A DNA stretch of 64,000 nucleotides, taken from positions 2,418,001 through 2,482,000 of the forward strand of contig CM074701.1 of NCBI GenBank assembly GCA_037367355.1, read 5' to 3'. Below the pieces are notes generated by a model. The model did no database searches. It was not told the origin of the DNA and saw only the letters and a program-made list of their open reading frames with translations. Shown piece after piece: positions 53,373 to 64,000 of this stretch. Source of the DNA: Neoscytalidium dimidiatum. Its lineage: Eukaryota; Ascomycota; Dothideomycetes; Botryosphaeriales; Botryosphaeriaceae. Position 1 is the first letter of the stretch. Every line of letters begins with the position of its first letter. The position numbers were made by a program, and so were the translations under genes.

Positions 53373-54797
53373 TCCGTCGAATTTCGGATTGACGTTCTCT
53401 TATACTCTAAAGCGGTATATGTGCCAAGTGACTCCGTGGCAGATGGAACCACCGGCAGCGAATTGGAAAAGATGGAAATATGGGATCATCCAAAATTGAA
53501 TAAGTTCCGTGCGTGTCCTAGGCCAATGGTTGGGCTGTAGGATGCTGTATGTATTTTATCACGCGGATTTTGCACAGAACAGGTTATGATCGAAAGAAAC
53601 TGGTCCGGGGTTAAGAGCTTTTATCTTAACTCCCTAATAGGCCTAGGTGTTGATGTAGAAGTTGGCGGATGTAGACTGTATCTTCTTCAGTTATTTTTGA
53701 GATTGGCACTCCGCAGCGGTACTACACGAAACGTATTGTGTTATAAATAAAGGTATGGGATTGAATCAATTAGACGAAGATGCGCCACTTACCGTAGGAT
53801 GTACGCTACCGTAGTAATGGTTTCTTGTATGGGCTCTTCATTCACATTTAACTTGGCCAGAGAGATCCACGGTTGAACGTGCTGCAAAGATCACAAACTT
53901 ACTTGAGAACTCCTCTGGCGGTCGTCTTGCGTTTAAGGCTGCAAAAAGCCTACAGTTGCCGCCCGTATTGCTGCCTGGAGTGACTGCCTAGTGGCGTTTG
54001 TTGGACAGCTGCGATTGGACGCCATGTTCTGACTGTCAGCGCGGCACGGCTGCTGATGCAATTTAAATGGGCCTTAGAGCCGCTGTAAACGTCCGTCATA
54101 TCTACTTTCTTCTCGCAACTGAGCACAGTTGATCAACACCATGTTTCCCTTACAAGCTGCTAAGTCAACATGCGATGGACCGCCGGTCGACATCCAGTCA
54201 CCGTTACGTCGACTTCCAAGCAATGATCTGTTAGTAGTCACTTGATAAGTATTGTTAGCAACAGTGTCCATCACGTACGACCATAGGTTGCAGAAAGCAG
54301 GGCTTCCCGTCCGCTCAGCCGTACTTAAGCTGCAAACCGGCCAATTAGTACTCAAGTGGGTGACCATTGGGGAATCCTGGCTGTTGTACGTTTTTGTTTT
54401 AGCCTGCGTGAAAATCTTTTGGCCGCCTTGCCAGCCTTGGGTGTTGACTCCCGAGTTCGGGCCGAGTGGAAGCGAGAACACCCACATGCAAAGTGCAGTT
54501 ACCAGACTGATGGACCTGCGCGAGAAAACTTGCGAGGTGCAAACAAACACACCTCTTCAGCTTCTCAAGGTTGGATCAGGGTTGCAAGCTTCATCTATGC
54601 TTTGCATGGTCATATTGAGAGATTGGGATCTTCTGAATGGCTTCGGCCTCTACAATTTTCTTCAAACATAACCCGACAAGCCAATTCTCAGGTCCCTTAT
54701 GTTCGAACAGTATCCCTGACACTAGATCAAAGCTCGTTCCTTCGATATAAAGAAAGACAGGCTACAGTCCAATCCACAAAATTTGCCTGATGCCTTT
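53373..54797. other. Intergenic region with a dispersed repeat fragment
   Basis: About 1.4 kb. A 158-codon minus frame at 54074-54550 overlaps the repeat and has no recognised domain. No gene is supported. Confidence 0.45.
54186..54302. repeat. Dispersed repeat fragment, copy B
   Basis: The reverse complement of 54273-54302 (cctgctttctgcaaccta...) matches 33958-33990 apart from one substitution and a 3-base gap, and 54190-54218 (ccagtcaccgttacgtcgac...) matches 34043-34070 directly. The two blocks are in opposite relative orientation in the two copies. Confidence 0.5.
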
Positions 54798-57671
54798 TTA
54801 CGGCTTGTCGATCTGGTGCGCCCGGTAGATTGTCTCCTGTGCTGCGAGCTCTTTCTGGAAGCTCTCCGTCTGCCTGGCCACCTGTGAAAGATGGGTTCGC
54901 TTCAACTTTGGTTCGTACAGATCCTCGGCTCGAGCAAGACCCATTGCTGTAGATACAACATTACGTATCTGGCGCCCGTTGAAGTTGAATCTCTTCCCGT
55001 CATCTTTGACCCACTCTTCAATGCTCCCAATGTTCTCCACCAAATCTTTATCTTCGAGCTGCTTAATGAAGGACATGAAGATTTTCTGACGCTGCTTCTC
55101 AGAGAGATCGTCGTATTTAATGGCAAGATCTATCAGACGGACTATTAGCAAAGACCGCTGCAGAGATGATGACAAGACTGGGTGCAGGCATACGAATCCG
55201 GCTTTGGACAGCAATGTCGAAGGTCCTCATTCTATTTGTCGTCAAGATGAGGATACCCTCGTAGTATTCAAGGACACGGAGCAACACTGATGCGTTTAGA
55301 TAGACGGACAACGTGCAGATCGGATGTCACTTGCCTGAGACCATGGTATTGCGCTTCAAATCTGTATCTCCCGAGCGTCCTCGAGACTCGAGGAAGACAT
55401 CTGCTTCATCGCTAATTGAGCTTTAGTAACAAGGCTGATCTCCCAAATAATAAGAGACTCACAAGAGAAGCACAGCCTCCCAAAGGCTGGCAAGGTCAAA
55501 GATCTTTTGTAAGTTCGCCTCAACCGCCTGCCCTTCAATTCCGATATCCGAAACACCCACCGCGAAGAGTGGTTTGCGGGCCAAGATGGCAACGCTCTCC
55601 GCTGTGAGGGTCTTGCCCACACCGGGAACACCTGCAAGCACTTGAATGAGACAATAGCGGAAGCATGACTGCGGGCGTCCTTTTACTCACCGTACAGCAA
55701 GATTACAAGCCCCTTGCCTTTACCTTCGGCAAAGTCATTTATACCTTTGCTCGACTGCGCGTTTCTCCCCTTCCCAGATTCATGAGCTCTGACTGACTTT
55801 TCAATCAGCTCCTTGTAATCGTTCTTCAGCTGAAGCTTCTTTTTGAAGATCTGTATCTGCTCATCAGTTTGCTCCCATCTGCGGAAAAATAACACATGAA
55901 GTTGCATCCACCGCTTCTTTTCCATCGAATACCCCAGTACTCGTGGTGGACAGCAAAGATACTGCTCGTCCGTGAATTCATCCTGCACACTTTGTCGATC
56001 CCAATCCCACCGATATATGGCCATACGCGCATCGCTTTTGCGACAATCTGGACAGTCGCATTCCACAACGCCCTGCCAGCGGTGCAGGTCCCCCAGAAGC
56101 GGTGCTGATCCGGTCTGATAGGCAAAGTAAGACTTGAAGTCAACCATAACGGTACCTTTCACCTGTTTCGACAGTCAATACGTCTTCCCCACAGCTACCC
56201 GATACTCTTGGATCATACCTCAGATCTTGCGAAATTAGAGTACACCGGTCCGTCAACATCGTCCGACGCAGATGTAAGAGAATTGTCCCCGTCATCCCAG
56301 CTTGACATTGAGCTTGAGCTCTCAGCACGGAAAATGCCGCTGCTTTTTTGGTGGTACGCAGGTCCATCATACAGAAACATCTGCTTTCCACGTTCGGCCG
56401 TGCAAAGCTCTTTGTAGAACTTGCCACGCTTGACGAGTTTACGCTTCAAGCTTTCCAGCGACTCTTCAGGTGTCTTGTCCTTTTCAATGTAGTACTTGAG
56501 TGGGAAGAATGGGAGTTCGATGATATCCTTCTTATCCTCAAAGTAAGGAATTGTCAACTGATAAGGCACCCGTGCGAAGCGGGATCCATTCCAGTCAAAA
56601 GAGTAGCAGGTGACTCTGAACTCTTCTTTTTCGGCAAGATCAAAGGAGTTCGAGCAGAACTGCACGAAAAACACTTGCTCCGTCCCCAGGAATGGCTTGG
56701 AAAGAATCAATGATCCACGCGGAAAGATAGTGCAGAGCGCTTCGTGACTGATGCGCTTGTCTTCAACCAGTTGACTTCGCTCTCTGAAATACTTGTCCAA
56801 ATCGGGCACCCCAGAGGATGTAGACACGATCTTCATGAGCTCCTTGAGATCTTGGCGAACTTGCTTCAGGTTCTCATCGTCATCCTTGTTCGCCTCAATT
56901 TCTGCTTCGGACCAGGCCTGGAGCAAAGTCTGAAAGGGAGACTGCATCTCCTCCCAAGTGTCAAATCCATCAATCGGGCGCATGATCTTTCCGAGAAGCT
57001 TTTGGAGCTCTCTTGACTCGATGATCGCCTCTGAGTAGTCGATTGTATTGGAGTCCGAGCTTTGTACTTTCCGGAAGGTGAATGCACGATCCGACTCAGG
57101 CTTCTCCGACCGGCTAGCATCTGCAAGGTCGACTGGGGCGTCGTATCGCTCCAGCTTCTCATCATCCCACTTGTTGATCACAATGTTGTACCTCTTGGGG
57201 GGCTCTTTGTTGTCTCTGTCTGCCGCTTTTTCTTCACCTTTTGTTGACTTGCCGTCCTCGGCGTCTGAGGACTCTGATTTCTCCTGCAATCCAAAATGGT
57301 CAGCAGAGTAAAGGCAGAAAGTATAAGCGCTATTCTTACTCTTCCATCCTTACCAGTACCCCCAATACCATCTGGCCCGTTGCTGTTCGATTTCGTCTTC
57401 TTTGCGCCATACTTCAGCGTTTGCGTCACTGTGCAGCCTCGCGACTAAGGTGTGGTTGTGACTCACATCTCCAGCTTCTTTTGGCTTTGATCCATGAGCC
57501 ACTTTGCTTTCCAACTCCGAGATTCGCGCTTCAAGGAGAGCTATGTATCGCTTCTCGAGCTCTGAAATGCGCTGTTGTGGAGATACGGCCTTCAAAGCAT
57601 TCGATTAGCTGACGCTGACCTGTGTTGGCGCAAGAGCGTACCGCAGTTTCTTCCTCGAGACCGTCAGCCAT
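54798..57671 (-). CDS. AAA+ ATPase with DUF7025 middle domain
   Basis: Nine exons: 57642-57671, 57467-57589, 57340-57411, 56219-57283, 55691-56162, 55463-55631, 55335-55411, 55194-55286, 54798-55129, giving 810 residues. The N-terminus has a coiled coil (ISELEKRYIALLEARISELE) and an acidic linker. The middle DUF7025 region includes PYFEDKKDIIELPFFPLKYY. The AAA core has Walker A (LLYGVPGVGKTLTAES), Walker B (LLFDEADVFLESRGR), sensor ILILTTNRMRTFD, and the arginine-finger region QSRIHLAIKYDDL. Intron 7 starts with GC (TCAG|GCAAGT), a GC-AG intron, with the frame preserved. Fungi have many such proteins with unknown substrates. It is divergent from the NLR-like gene. Confidence 0.9.
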
Positions 57672-58414
57672 GGTGTTACAAATACGATGGCGAGGTATAG
57701 TGTCACGAATGTTCTCTGTCCCTACCGAACACGGAACCGAGCAAGGCTGTCGCGCTCTTGATGCGTGCTTGGTCGAGGGCTGGGTTTTATTGAGAGCGGC
57801 TGAAGGATGGCAGGCGGCTCCGCAGATAACCACGTTGAAATTCAGGGTAGGGAATGCAACCGATTCGTCATTATTGGTTGATAAGCTATGTTGCCGCATT
57901 TGTATGAGGCCCATATTGGGGGCCGTTGCGATTGCTGAGGGGCTGAGCTTCCCGCCTTTCTCCGCAGCCTCGCGCTGAGAATCTCGCGGTCTGTAAGGTC
58001 GGCACTTATCCACATCACATAGTAGCCCCCACGGATCAACCCAAATCGAGGATTGTGCGCGCGGCTGATGTTTGGGGTCCGAAAAGGCTGCAATTCGCAA
58101 AATACTCTGGCTTCATTATCCATGCACTAGGGACTTTGCATGCTTACGGATCACATGAGCGTGATACGGATAATTGGGAGCCTCTCCATTTAGTACTTAC
58201 TAGCAGGGAATGCGGACTGACTGTTTCAACTATTGGTACGGTTACAAATGCAGCGCAGCCACGCTGCGGGGGCATCCTCATCCTGGCGCCTGAGCGGATA
58301 TGAATACCCGATCCTGCTTCCGCCTCGATCCTTTGATGTGTGAGATTCTCTGCTTCTATATCATTCTTTGACCTGACTCGAATAATTCCACTAAACTACA
58401 GGGCTCGCCCTTCC
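57672..58414. promoter_or_regulatory. Divergent region between AAA+ ATPase and NLR-like gene
   Basis: About 740 bases that must hold both promoters. The 118-codon plus and 189-codon minus frames here are not supported. Confidence 0.4.
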
Positions 58415-60243
58415 ATGCTCGTCATTGTTCGCACTATGGCCGAGACCCGTACTGTCTGGGCAAAATGGTTCCCTGACGGAAAGCAGAGGTAGCATGGAGG
58501 AGAACAAGCGCTAGATTACCTTCAGAGAGTCCAAGCTAATTCGCTCAATAGTTTGGAAATCCAGGATGCCGAAAAAGCCCGCGAATCTCAACAAACGTTC
58601 TTCAAATCTTTTCGTTTACTCCCCAAATCAATCAAATCCGAACTCTCCAACTGGATCGCATTCTCGAACGCAAGGAAAACACCACCTGCGGAGAGCGATG
58701 ATGAACTGCTGAATCACATCAACGATTCCTCACTCGGTCTACTTAGCAAATACGTCGATGCAACTCTGAAAGAATCAAAGCAAGCCAGAATGGACCTTCA
58801 AGGAGCAAGACGAAGGGGGATTAAAAAATTCACGACGGCCTTTCAATCCTTCTGCGAGCGTTTCAATGACTTTCTGCGTGCTTACGGTGGCTTGGTTGAA
58901 ATATTGAACGCTGCTGATTCACAATACGGAAACGTTGCCTCGGCGACGTTTGCACTTCTCTTCGCTGTCAGTCAGCCACACGAACGTCCAAGTTACCCTC
59001 AAAGGCTAACTGAACCTTTACTCAGGCTGTAAGAGTCAAATCTAAGGCAGAAGAATCTATATCAAGCTGTCTAGGGCGAATAACGGACGCGCTGCCAAAT
59101 TTGGAGGTATACAAAAGTATCTATCCGGACCCGCGGTTGGGCCACTACTTGTCCAAAGCTTACAGAGAAATTATACTGTTTGGCCGGGAAGCCACAGATT
59201 ACTTTCTGGACAGTGGATTTGGTACCTATCTCTGCTCCAGAGACATGATTGTGTTGCTGACTTGCAATTTGGTGACTTTCAGGCCGTTTCTCGCACGCAT
59301 TCCGAAACCCGTTCCAATTCGAGAATGCGGAAACTGCGATTGTTGACTCCCTGACAGCAATACGCCACCGATGTGACGCTCTACTAGCACAACGTGTCTC
59401 TATCTTGCTTAACGAAAATAGAGAGATCCTAAAGAAACTAAAAGGTTCGCATCTACCCACGCATACAGAGCGATTTACTTACAATGCGTAGAATCAGAGG
59501 ACAGAATCATGCGAGACGAGCTGAGGAAGATCAAGAGCATGTTAGGAACAGATAATTCAGACGAATCCTCTAGGATAGAGGAGTTCAAAAGATATGAGCT
59601 CATCCTCCGAGACAGCTTCACGGGGCGTCGAAATTTCACGGAACTTTCTGCATCGGATGTGGAACAGTCTGAGCAATTCAAACTCTGGCTGAGCGCATCG
59701 GCCTCACTACTAATTCTCTATGGTCGAAATCACGCCTCCATGAGCGAGGAGTTGGAATCTTGGCTCTCTCCTGTTGCCCTTGAATTTGTCCGCAAATGGC
59801 GCGAACAGAAGTTTTCCGTGGCGTATCACTTCTGCAGGGGGGAGAGTACTCTCAAAGGAACATTGTCATCGCTTCTCTCGCAGCTACTTGAACAATCCCC
59901 CGATATTCTGAAATACGGCAAATACCTAGATTTCTTCAAGTCTGAACTGTCCAAGGGCAACGTAGAGGGCATCGGGCGTTCTATTGTTCGCATCGCTGGT
60001 TTACACCATGCTCCGGTTTTTCTTCTCATCGACCGTCCAGAAAGATGCGGGAAAGAGAGCAGGGGCAGGTTCATCAGCACATTATTGACAATTTTAAGGG
60101 CAGTCAGTGGGAATTTAAAAATCCTGGTCGTACAAAGAAGCGAGTTTTGGAATGTGGAGAAGAACATGGACGAAGTGGAAAGAGAAGACGAAGACCCTAC
60201 TGGTCTTCTTCTGACAATCGAACTGGACCAGTCGGAGAGGTAG
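58415..60243 (+). CDS. NLR-like protein with DUF7708-type N-terminus, truncated, no P-loop
   Basis: Five exons: 58415-58488, 58552-58966, 59026-59221, 59283-59444, 59492-60243. It has 532 residues from the first ATG, or 525 from the ATG at 58436 (MAETRTVWAKWFPDGKQSLE). The helical N-terminal domain (TTAFQSFCERFNDFLRAYGG, ATFALLFAAVRVKSKAEESI) has the pattern of DUF7708 found at the front of fungal STAND/NLR proteins. A coiled coil (LLNENREILKKLKESEDR) follows. Where NLRs have a GxxGxGKS P-loop, this reads LLILYGRNHASMSEELESWL, so no nucleotide site is visible. A NACHT-like continuation (SVAYHFCRGESTLKGTLSSL) remains, and it ends without WD or ankyrin repeats. It may be an adaptor-like or decoy form. 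Confidence 0.72.
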
Positions 60244-61559
60244 GGCGTGCACACTTAGGGTATCAATACTTGAAAAGGCGAATCACATGGACATTCTCCG
60301 TTGGACTCTCCTGCATCGGTCTCTTTATTCTAAAAAAGGCGTAGAAGTCGCGTAAGAGTCTGATTCCGAGAATTTTGCTTTTCTTGTTATCCACAAATTA
60401 TGCCATTTTTCGAGCTAGTCAATATTCTTGCACTCCGGGTCGCGGGACATCACTCCGGGTCGCCGGGACATCTTGCAACCGAGACGGTTGGGAGAATGCA
60501 TGCTCTCCCTTCCATATAGATATAGGAATTGAGCATACTTAGAAGAAAACAATAGCTCCTTGTTATTTCATGTACAATGGTTATCAATGAGCTTAGTTTC
60601 AGACAGGCACACACATTCAGGAATTGACCGTGGAAAGCGTTGAAAGCCTTGTTAACTCACGCTCACTACTGAAAGTGCATAAATTCATCAGCGATTTCTG
60701 GATAAGTATCCTTCAACAGTTTTATCTGAGGCAGGCTTGAGCTATTATCCACGCTATGCTATTTATGGAAGTTCCGGCTGCTGAAACGCTTACCGAAGTT
60801 TTGAGCTATATTATTCCAATCCCGAGAGTATGGAGAACTTACGATTTTCTCATGACGCATACGTCATCTTGTCCGCTCCAGTTATTGTCCTTTCCCTGCT
60901 CGTACTATCACTTTCTGCAATGTGTCCTCTATCCTCTAAGCTTGAAGGCAACAGACGACTTCGTCTTTACGAGATCAAGCGAGACCGTGTCATTGATCCG
61001 CACGGCCCAGCATTTCAATACCTCAATTAGCGGAGCCTCCCCCCGCTTTTACCTTGGCTCTTTCCAGTTTCGGCGCCGTTCGATCAATGACGTGGTGTTT
61101 AAGGTCCTTGCGTTCTAGTCGAACTGGACATACGAGTAATTTCGCCGAGACAGCGGGTCGGTCTGGAGACTATTAAAATAATATGTCAGCACACAGCTCG
61201 CTGGTCACCACTATAAGGCACATGTATATTGTAGCCCTCTCTTGTATTTTTCCTTACCTTGTTCTGGTATGGTTTATCCTGCGGGTCCTTCAGGACGAGA
61301 TCATTGGGTGGATCCGCACAGTTCCCGGTGAACGCGACGGGTATATCCGCGCAACCCTGTATAAACGGGGCTCTTCGGCTCACACTCCATTGCTAGTGGG
61401 TCTACGGGGATACCCGTTTCTATGCTTACTCGGCGAAACCCACATTTCCATAGAATGTATAAATATGTCTCGAAGGATGTCTGTTCAGAGCGAGCATCGT
61501 TCGCCCACCAAACGAAAAAAGAAGACTCAGCTGCATCCACAGGGATCTGTATTCCGACA
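60244..61559. other. Intergenic region with a short tandem duplication
   Basis: About 1.3 kb. A ~20-base unit (cactccgggtcg-cgggacat) is repeated at about 60432-60472. Frames at 60756-61118, 60830-61030 and 61183-61563 have hydrophobic parts but no supported family. Confidence 0.45.
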
Positions 61560-62205
61560 ATGAAGGTTTCCGCCGTTCTCACTGCCATCGGGCTCTGCTC
61601 CTCGGTGGTGACTGCTGTCGATTTCAAGCACTATGAGGCTGGGACTGGCGTCGAGGCCGCCTTCGCGGATTTTCTCCACGAGTACGCACAGGTCTCCTTT
61701 CGCTAAAATGGTTACTGAAGCTGATTTCCCTCTCTTCCAATAGACTCTACACTCAAGCCGAAGACCCCAAATCCACGGACACGTTCACCGACTTCTTCGC
61801 CGCCGACGGGACTCTGATCGTCATGGGCACAACAGCCACGGGTGCTGCACAGATAATCCAGCTCAAGCAGCGCCTGCTGCCCACGGCCGGCACCAAGCAC
61901 TGGAACCATTTCCCGAACGTGACGACCGTCGCGTCCGAAGACGAGCAGAAGAAGGTTTACAACGTCGATGGCGTGATCCAGACGACCTTTGATGGAGGGA
62001 ACTGTTCCCAAGCATAGTAAGAGAGACCGACCGCCTTATGAATTCGATTAACATGGCTGACCTAATCAGCTACCGGACGCACTTCTCGGTTAGCAAGGGA
62101 GCCAGTGGAACCCTGCTTACTACCCATTCTGGAAGTCTGCTGTCCTACGATGACTACCTCGTCACGCCCTCCGTTTCCCCAACTAGTATTACATGCGATC
62201 AATGA
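61560..62205 (+). CDS. Secreted SnoaL-like protein, small
   Basis: Three exons, 61560-61681, 61744-62016 and 62070-62205, with introns of 62 and 53 nt, giving 176 residues. A signal peptide (MKVSAVLTAIGLCSSVVTAV) leads into an NTF2-type domain. The first splice uses a GTACGC donor inside the apparent frame and gives FLHELYTQAEDPKSTDTFTD, matching relatives. Then come FFAADGTLIVMGTTATG, KHWNHFPNVTTVASEDEQKK, YYRTHFSVSKGASGTLLTTH and SYDDYLVTPSVSP. Fungal relatives are secreted and uncharacterised. It is the third SnoaL-like protein in the window but only distantly similar to the other two. It is tail-to-tail with the C2H2 gene. Confidence 0.8.
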
Positions 62206-62494
62206 TATGAGGCGGACTTGAGTGAGGGACGCAATTCGGGGTCTTCGTCGAGATTGGAAAATGTTAAAAGATGAAGAGCTTAACAACATATTGTTTCTTT
62301 GGTATAATCAATATAAAACATAGAGCCCTTTGGGCTAGCTTTTCCAGAATTATCGGGGTCCATGAATGATTCGTTACAATCAAGGAAGTAATACACACAT
62401 GTGGTGCCAGCACCAAGAACGTTCAGTCCGTTGCCTCGGGTACTTCCCAAGTGGTTCCCCGTACTGTAACGTCTAGTTTGGAGTAGAAGTATAC

Positions 62495-64000
62495 TCAATG
62501 ACCCCGAGCACGTCTACTTGCAAACGAGTCTCGGCCAAATTCCTCCCGAAAGCAGGGCCCCTGATCTTGCCAGTCCGGAATGAAATTGGGATATGACGCT
62601 CTGGAAGCGCTCCGTACCGCGTAACCGGTGTTCGGATGAGCATCCTGAGCATACGTATCGGAAGCATATGCGGAATCATTGAAAGCAGGCACCTGCTGAT
62701 CTGATATTGACGCTGAAGGTATAGTCAAGATTTCTTCAAAAGACAAATTGCTCCACGCCGTATCCGAAGGCGCCTCCAAGAACGACTCGGAGGGTCTCGG
62801 CCAAGTAGGCTCAAGATATTGAGAAGAGTCGAGGGTTGCGGAGTGCATCCAAAGCTCATCGGCCCGCGAGCCATTGACCTCGAGGCTGGGTACTTCTGCT
62901 TCCGGGACAGAACGGGCTTGTTGGCTTTGGCTGCCATCCTCACTCAATGCAGGTTCAGAGCCGTTATTTCGATATTCCTCGAAGACTGTGGTCTGTGCCA
63001 CGCGAATGATTTCGACCAGTTGGCTTTCCAGGGTTTCCGTGAGCTGGGCTAATTGCGGCGCCCTCCCAACAAGGCGTGTAAACTCCTGCCTCACAATTTG
63101 CGGAAGCCGCTCCCTCTGGTATTGCTCGAATCTCTGAAAGGCCTGGGCAGACCGCGGCCTCTGCTCATAAGGCTCAAAGTCTGCAAGGGGTATCAGTATT
63201 AGCATTTGTCCCAGGCAAACAAAAGCGCTTTTCTCAGATTAAACTTACAATGAGAGGGTACATCAGCTTCGTCCACATCTGGGAAGCAGATCAAGAAGAC
63301 AAGCTTCCATTTGTCTTTCTCCGAGGCATCTTTCCCCTGCCTTCTTCTACACCTCAGCAATCTTTCCTGTTCAGCATCCAGTCCATGGTCTTCCGGAGGT
63401 TCTTCCATCTCGTCGCATCGTTCTGCTGACCTTGCATGCGCTCTGAGTTGGGATTCGTTAACAAATGTCTGGTAACATCTAAGGCATCTGTTTCTGGGTT
63501 GCAAGTGGACGCGGTAGAGATGCTCCTTCACTCGATGAATGTGACTGAAGCCTTTGTAGAAGCAGGAGGGAGACCGCGGAGGCGAATTCGGATAGCGTTT
63601 GGTGAACGGGCAAGCTAGCCGTCTTGAACTGTGACACGGACCGTCGGGCATCGGTGATGAGGTCTTGCGGCGCTTTCCATTGCCCTCATCATCTTCACCG
63701 TCAGATTGTCCTTCCTGACTGGTTCTGCGATGTTTCCTCATTGGAAGGGCGACAGAACCTGCCGGCGGGAAGTTGGTCTGGTGACCACTTCGGGAATGCT
63801 GGTCCCGCGAATGATTGGCGCCGTCATTGGCGTCGGCGGGTTCCAGATCCATTGAAGTACATCCAGATTGAGAGCTCTCCCAACAGCTTTCATCCTCGGT
63901 AAAGTAATCGGAAGAGTCCTCGAGGTTGTTGCCAAACAGCTTATAGAACGTTATCATGAGCCTGTCGACAATTTCCTCTGTGGCGGTTTTCGAGACTCTA
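62495..64000 (-). CDS. C2H2-type zinc finger domain protein (partial, 5' end off right edge)
   Basis: Two exons in view, 63249-64000 and 62495-63180, with a 68-nt intron (GTAAGT donor, TTGCAG acceptor). The frame is open to the window edge above the ATG at 63957 (EEIVDRLMITFYKLFGNN reads through it), so the true start is probably outside. The zinc-binding block is fungal-typical: ACPFTKRYPNSPPRSPSCFY, then HIHRVKEHLYRVHLQPRNRC, LRCYQTFVNESQLRAHARSA and ERC. The Cys/His spacing suggests two degenerate C2H2 fingers. A later coiled coil (RLPQIVRQEFTRLVGRAPQL) and a Ser-rich tail follow. A nuclear regulatory role is likely by family; targets are unknown. Confidence 0.83.

Noticed and set aside
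54074..54550. 158-codon minus-strand frame as a gene
   Set aside because: It has no domain or signal peptide, and part of it is the dispersed repeat shared with 34 kb.
60432..60472. Tandem 20-base duplication as an attachment site or transposon footprint
   Set aside because: Only two imperfect copies exist, with no associated gene or inverted repeats; simple slippage is enough.
1..64000. tRNA genes, rRNA, CRISPR arrays
   Set aside because: No cloverleaf with conserved A/B boxes was found by eye in the intergenic regions, and no regularly spaced direct repeats were seen. A tRNAscan run would be decisive for tRNA.

Overview
This window is chromosomal DNA from a filamentous ascomycete (Pezizomycotina). 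The evidence is the gene set (Sec6 of the exocyst, mitochondrial L30 and GrpE, a HET-domain protein, a Zn2Cys6 AflR-type regulator, many small secreted proteins) and the short 47-83 nt GT-AG introns with CTAAC/CTGAC-like branch sites. A Dothideomycete-like plant-associated or saprobic fungus is my guess only; nothing here fixes the species. I saw no tRNA, rRNA, CRISPR array or viral gene.

Layout. (1) 0-7 kb is a conserved housekeeping block: SEC6 (3' end off the left edge), a mitochondrial uL30 gene, the mitochondrial GrpE/Mge1 co-chaperone, a PrpF-family isomerase and a SnoaL-like protein. (2) 8-13.2 kb holds a CorA-like membrane-protein gene with four in-frame stops, an intact glutathione S-transferase gene, and a diverged GST pseudogene on the opposite strand. 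(3) 13.4-23.5 kb is accessory: a secreted protein with twin CxxCxxC motifs, a small secreted Cys protein, a secreted protein with a possible Cys/His deamidase-type core, an F-box protein, a PhiA-like cell wall protein, and a large M66-like protein with a jacalin domain, lost zinc ligands and an N-terminus resembling the histone H3 tail. (4) 24.4-30.6 kb looks like a decayed secondary-metabolite locus: cytochrome P450 pseudogene, MFS transporter with one abnormal splice donor, and broken AflR-like regulator. (5) 31-41.4 kb has a DUF7924-type protein, a gene-free repeat-bearing stretch with a MITE-like inverted repeat, an intact trichodiene-synthase-like terpene synthase, and an ABCC transporter broken by frameshifts. 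(6) 42.5-49.8 kb has a Cys-rich secreted protein, a Celp0028-like secreted protein, and a secreted SnoaL-like protein followed by a secreted GMC oxidoreductase. (7) 50.4-64 kb has a DUF7053-like protein, a HET-domain protein, a DUF7025-type AAA+ ATPase divergent from a truncated NLR-like protein, another secreted SnoaL-like protein, and a C2H2 protein running off the right edge.

How the genes may work together. The terpene synthase and ABC transporter suggest a small terpenoid locus. The P450, MFS and AflR-like trio suggest a second, dead one. The SnoaL-like/GMC pair could act on one extracellular substrate. HET, AAA+ and NLR-like genes form a self/non-self or immunity-type neighbourhood. These pathway links are inference from proximity. 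Intron-exon structures were derived by hand from splice signals, reading frame and family conservation.
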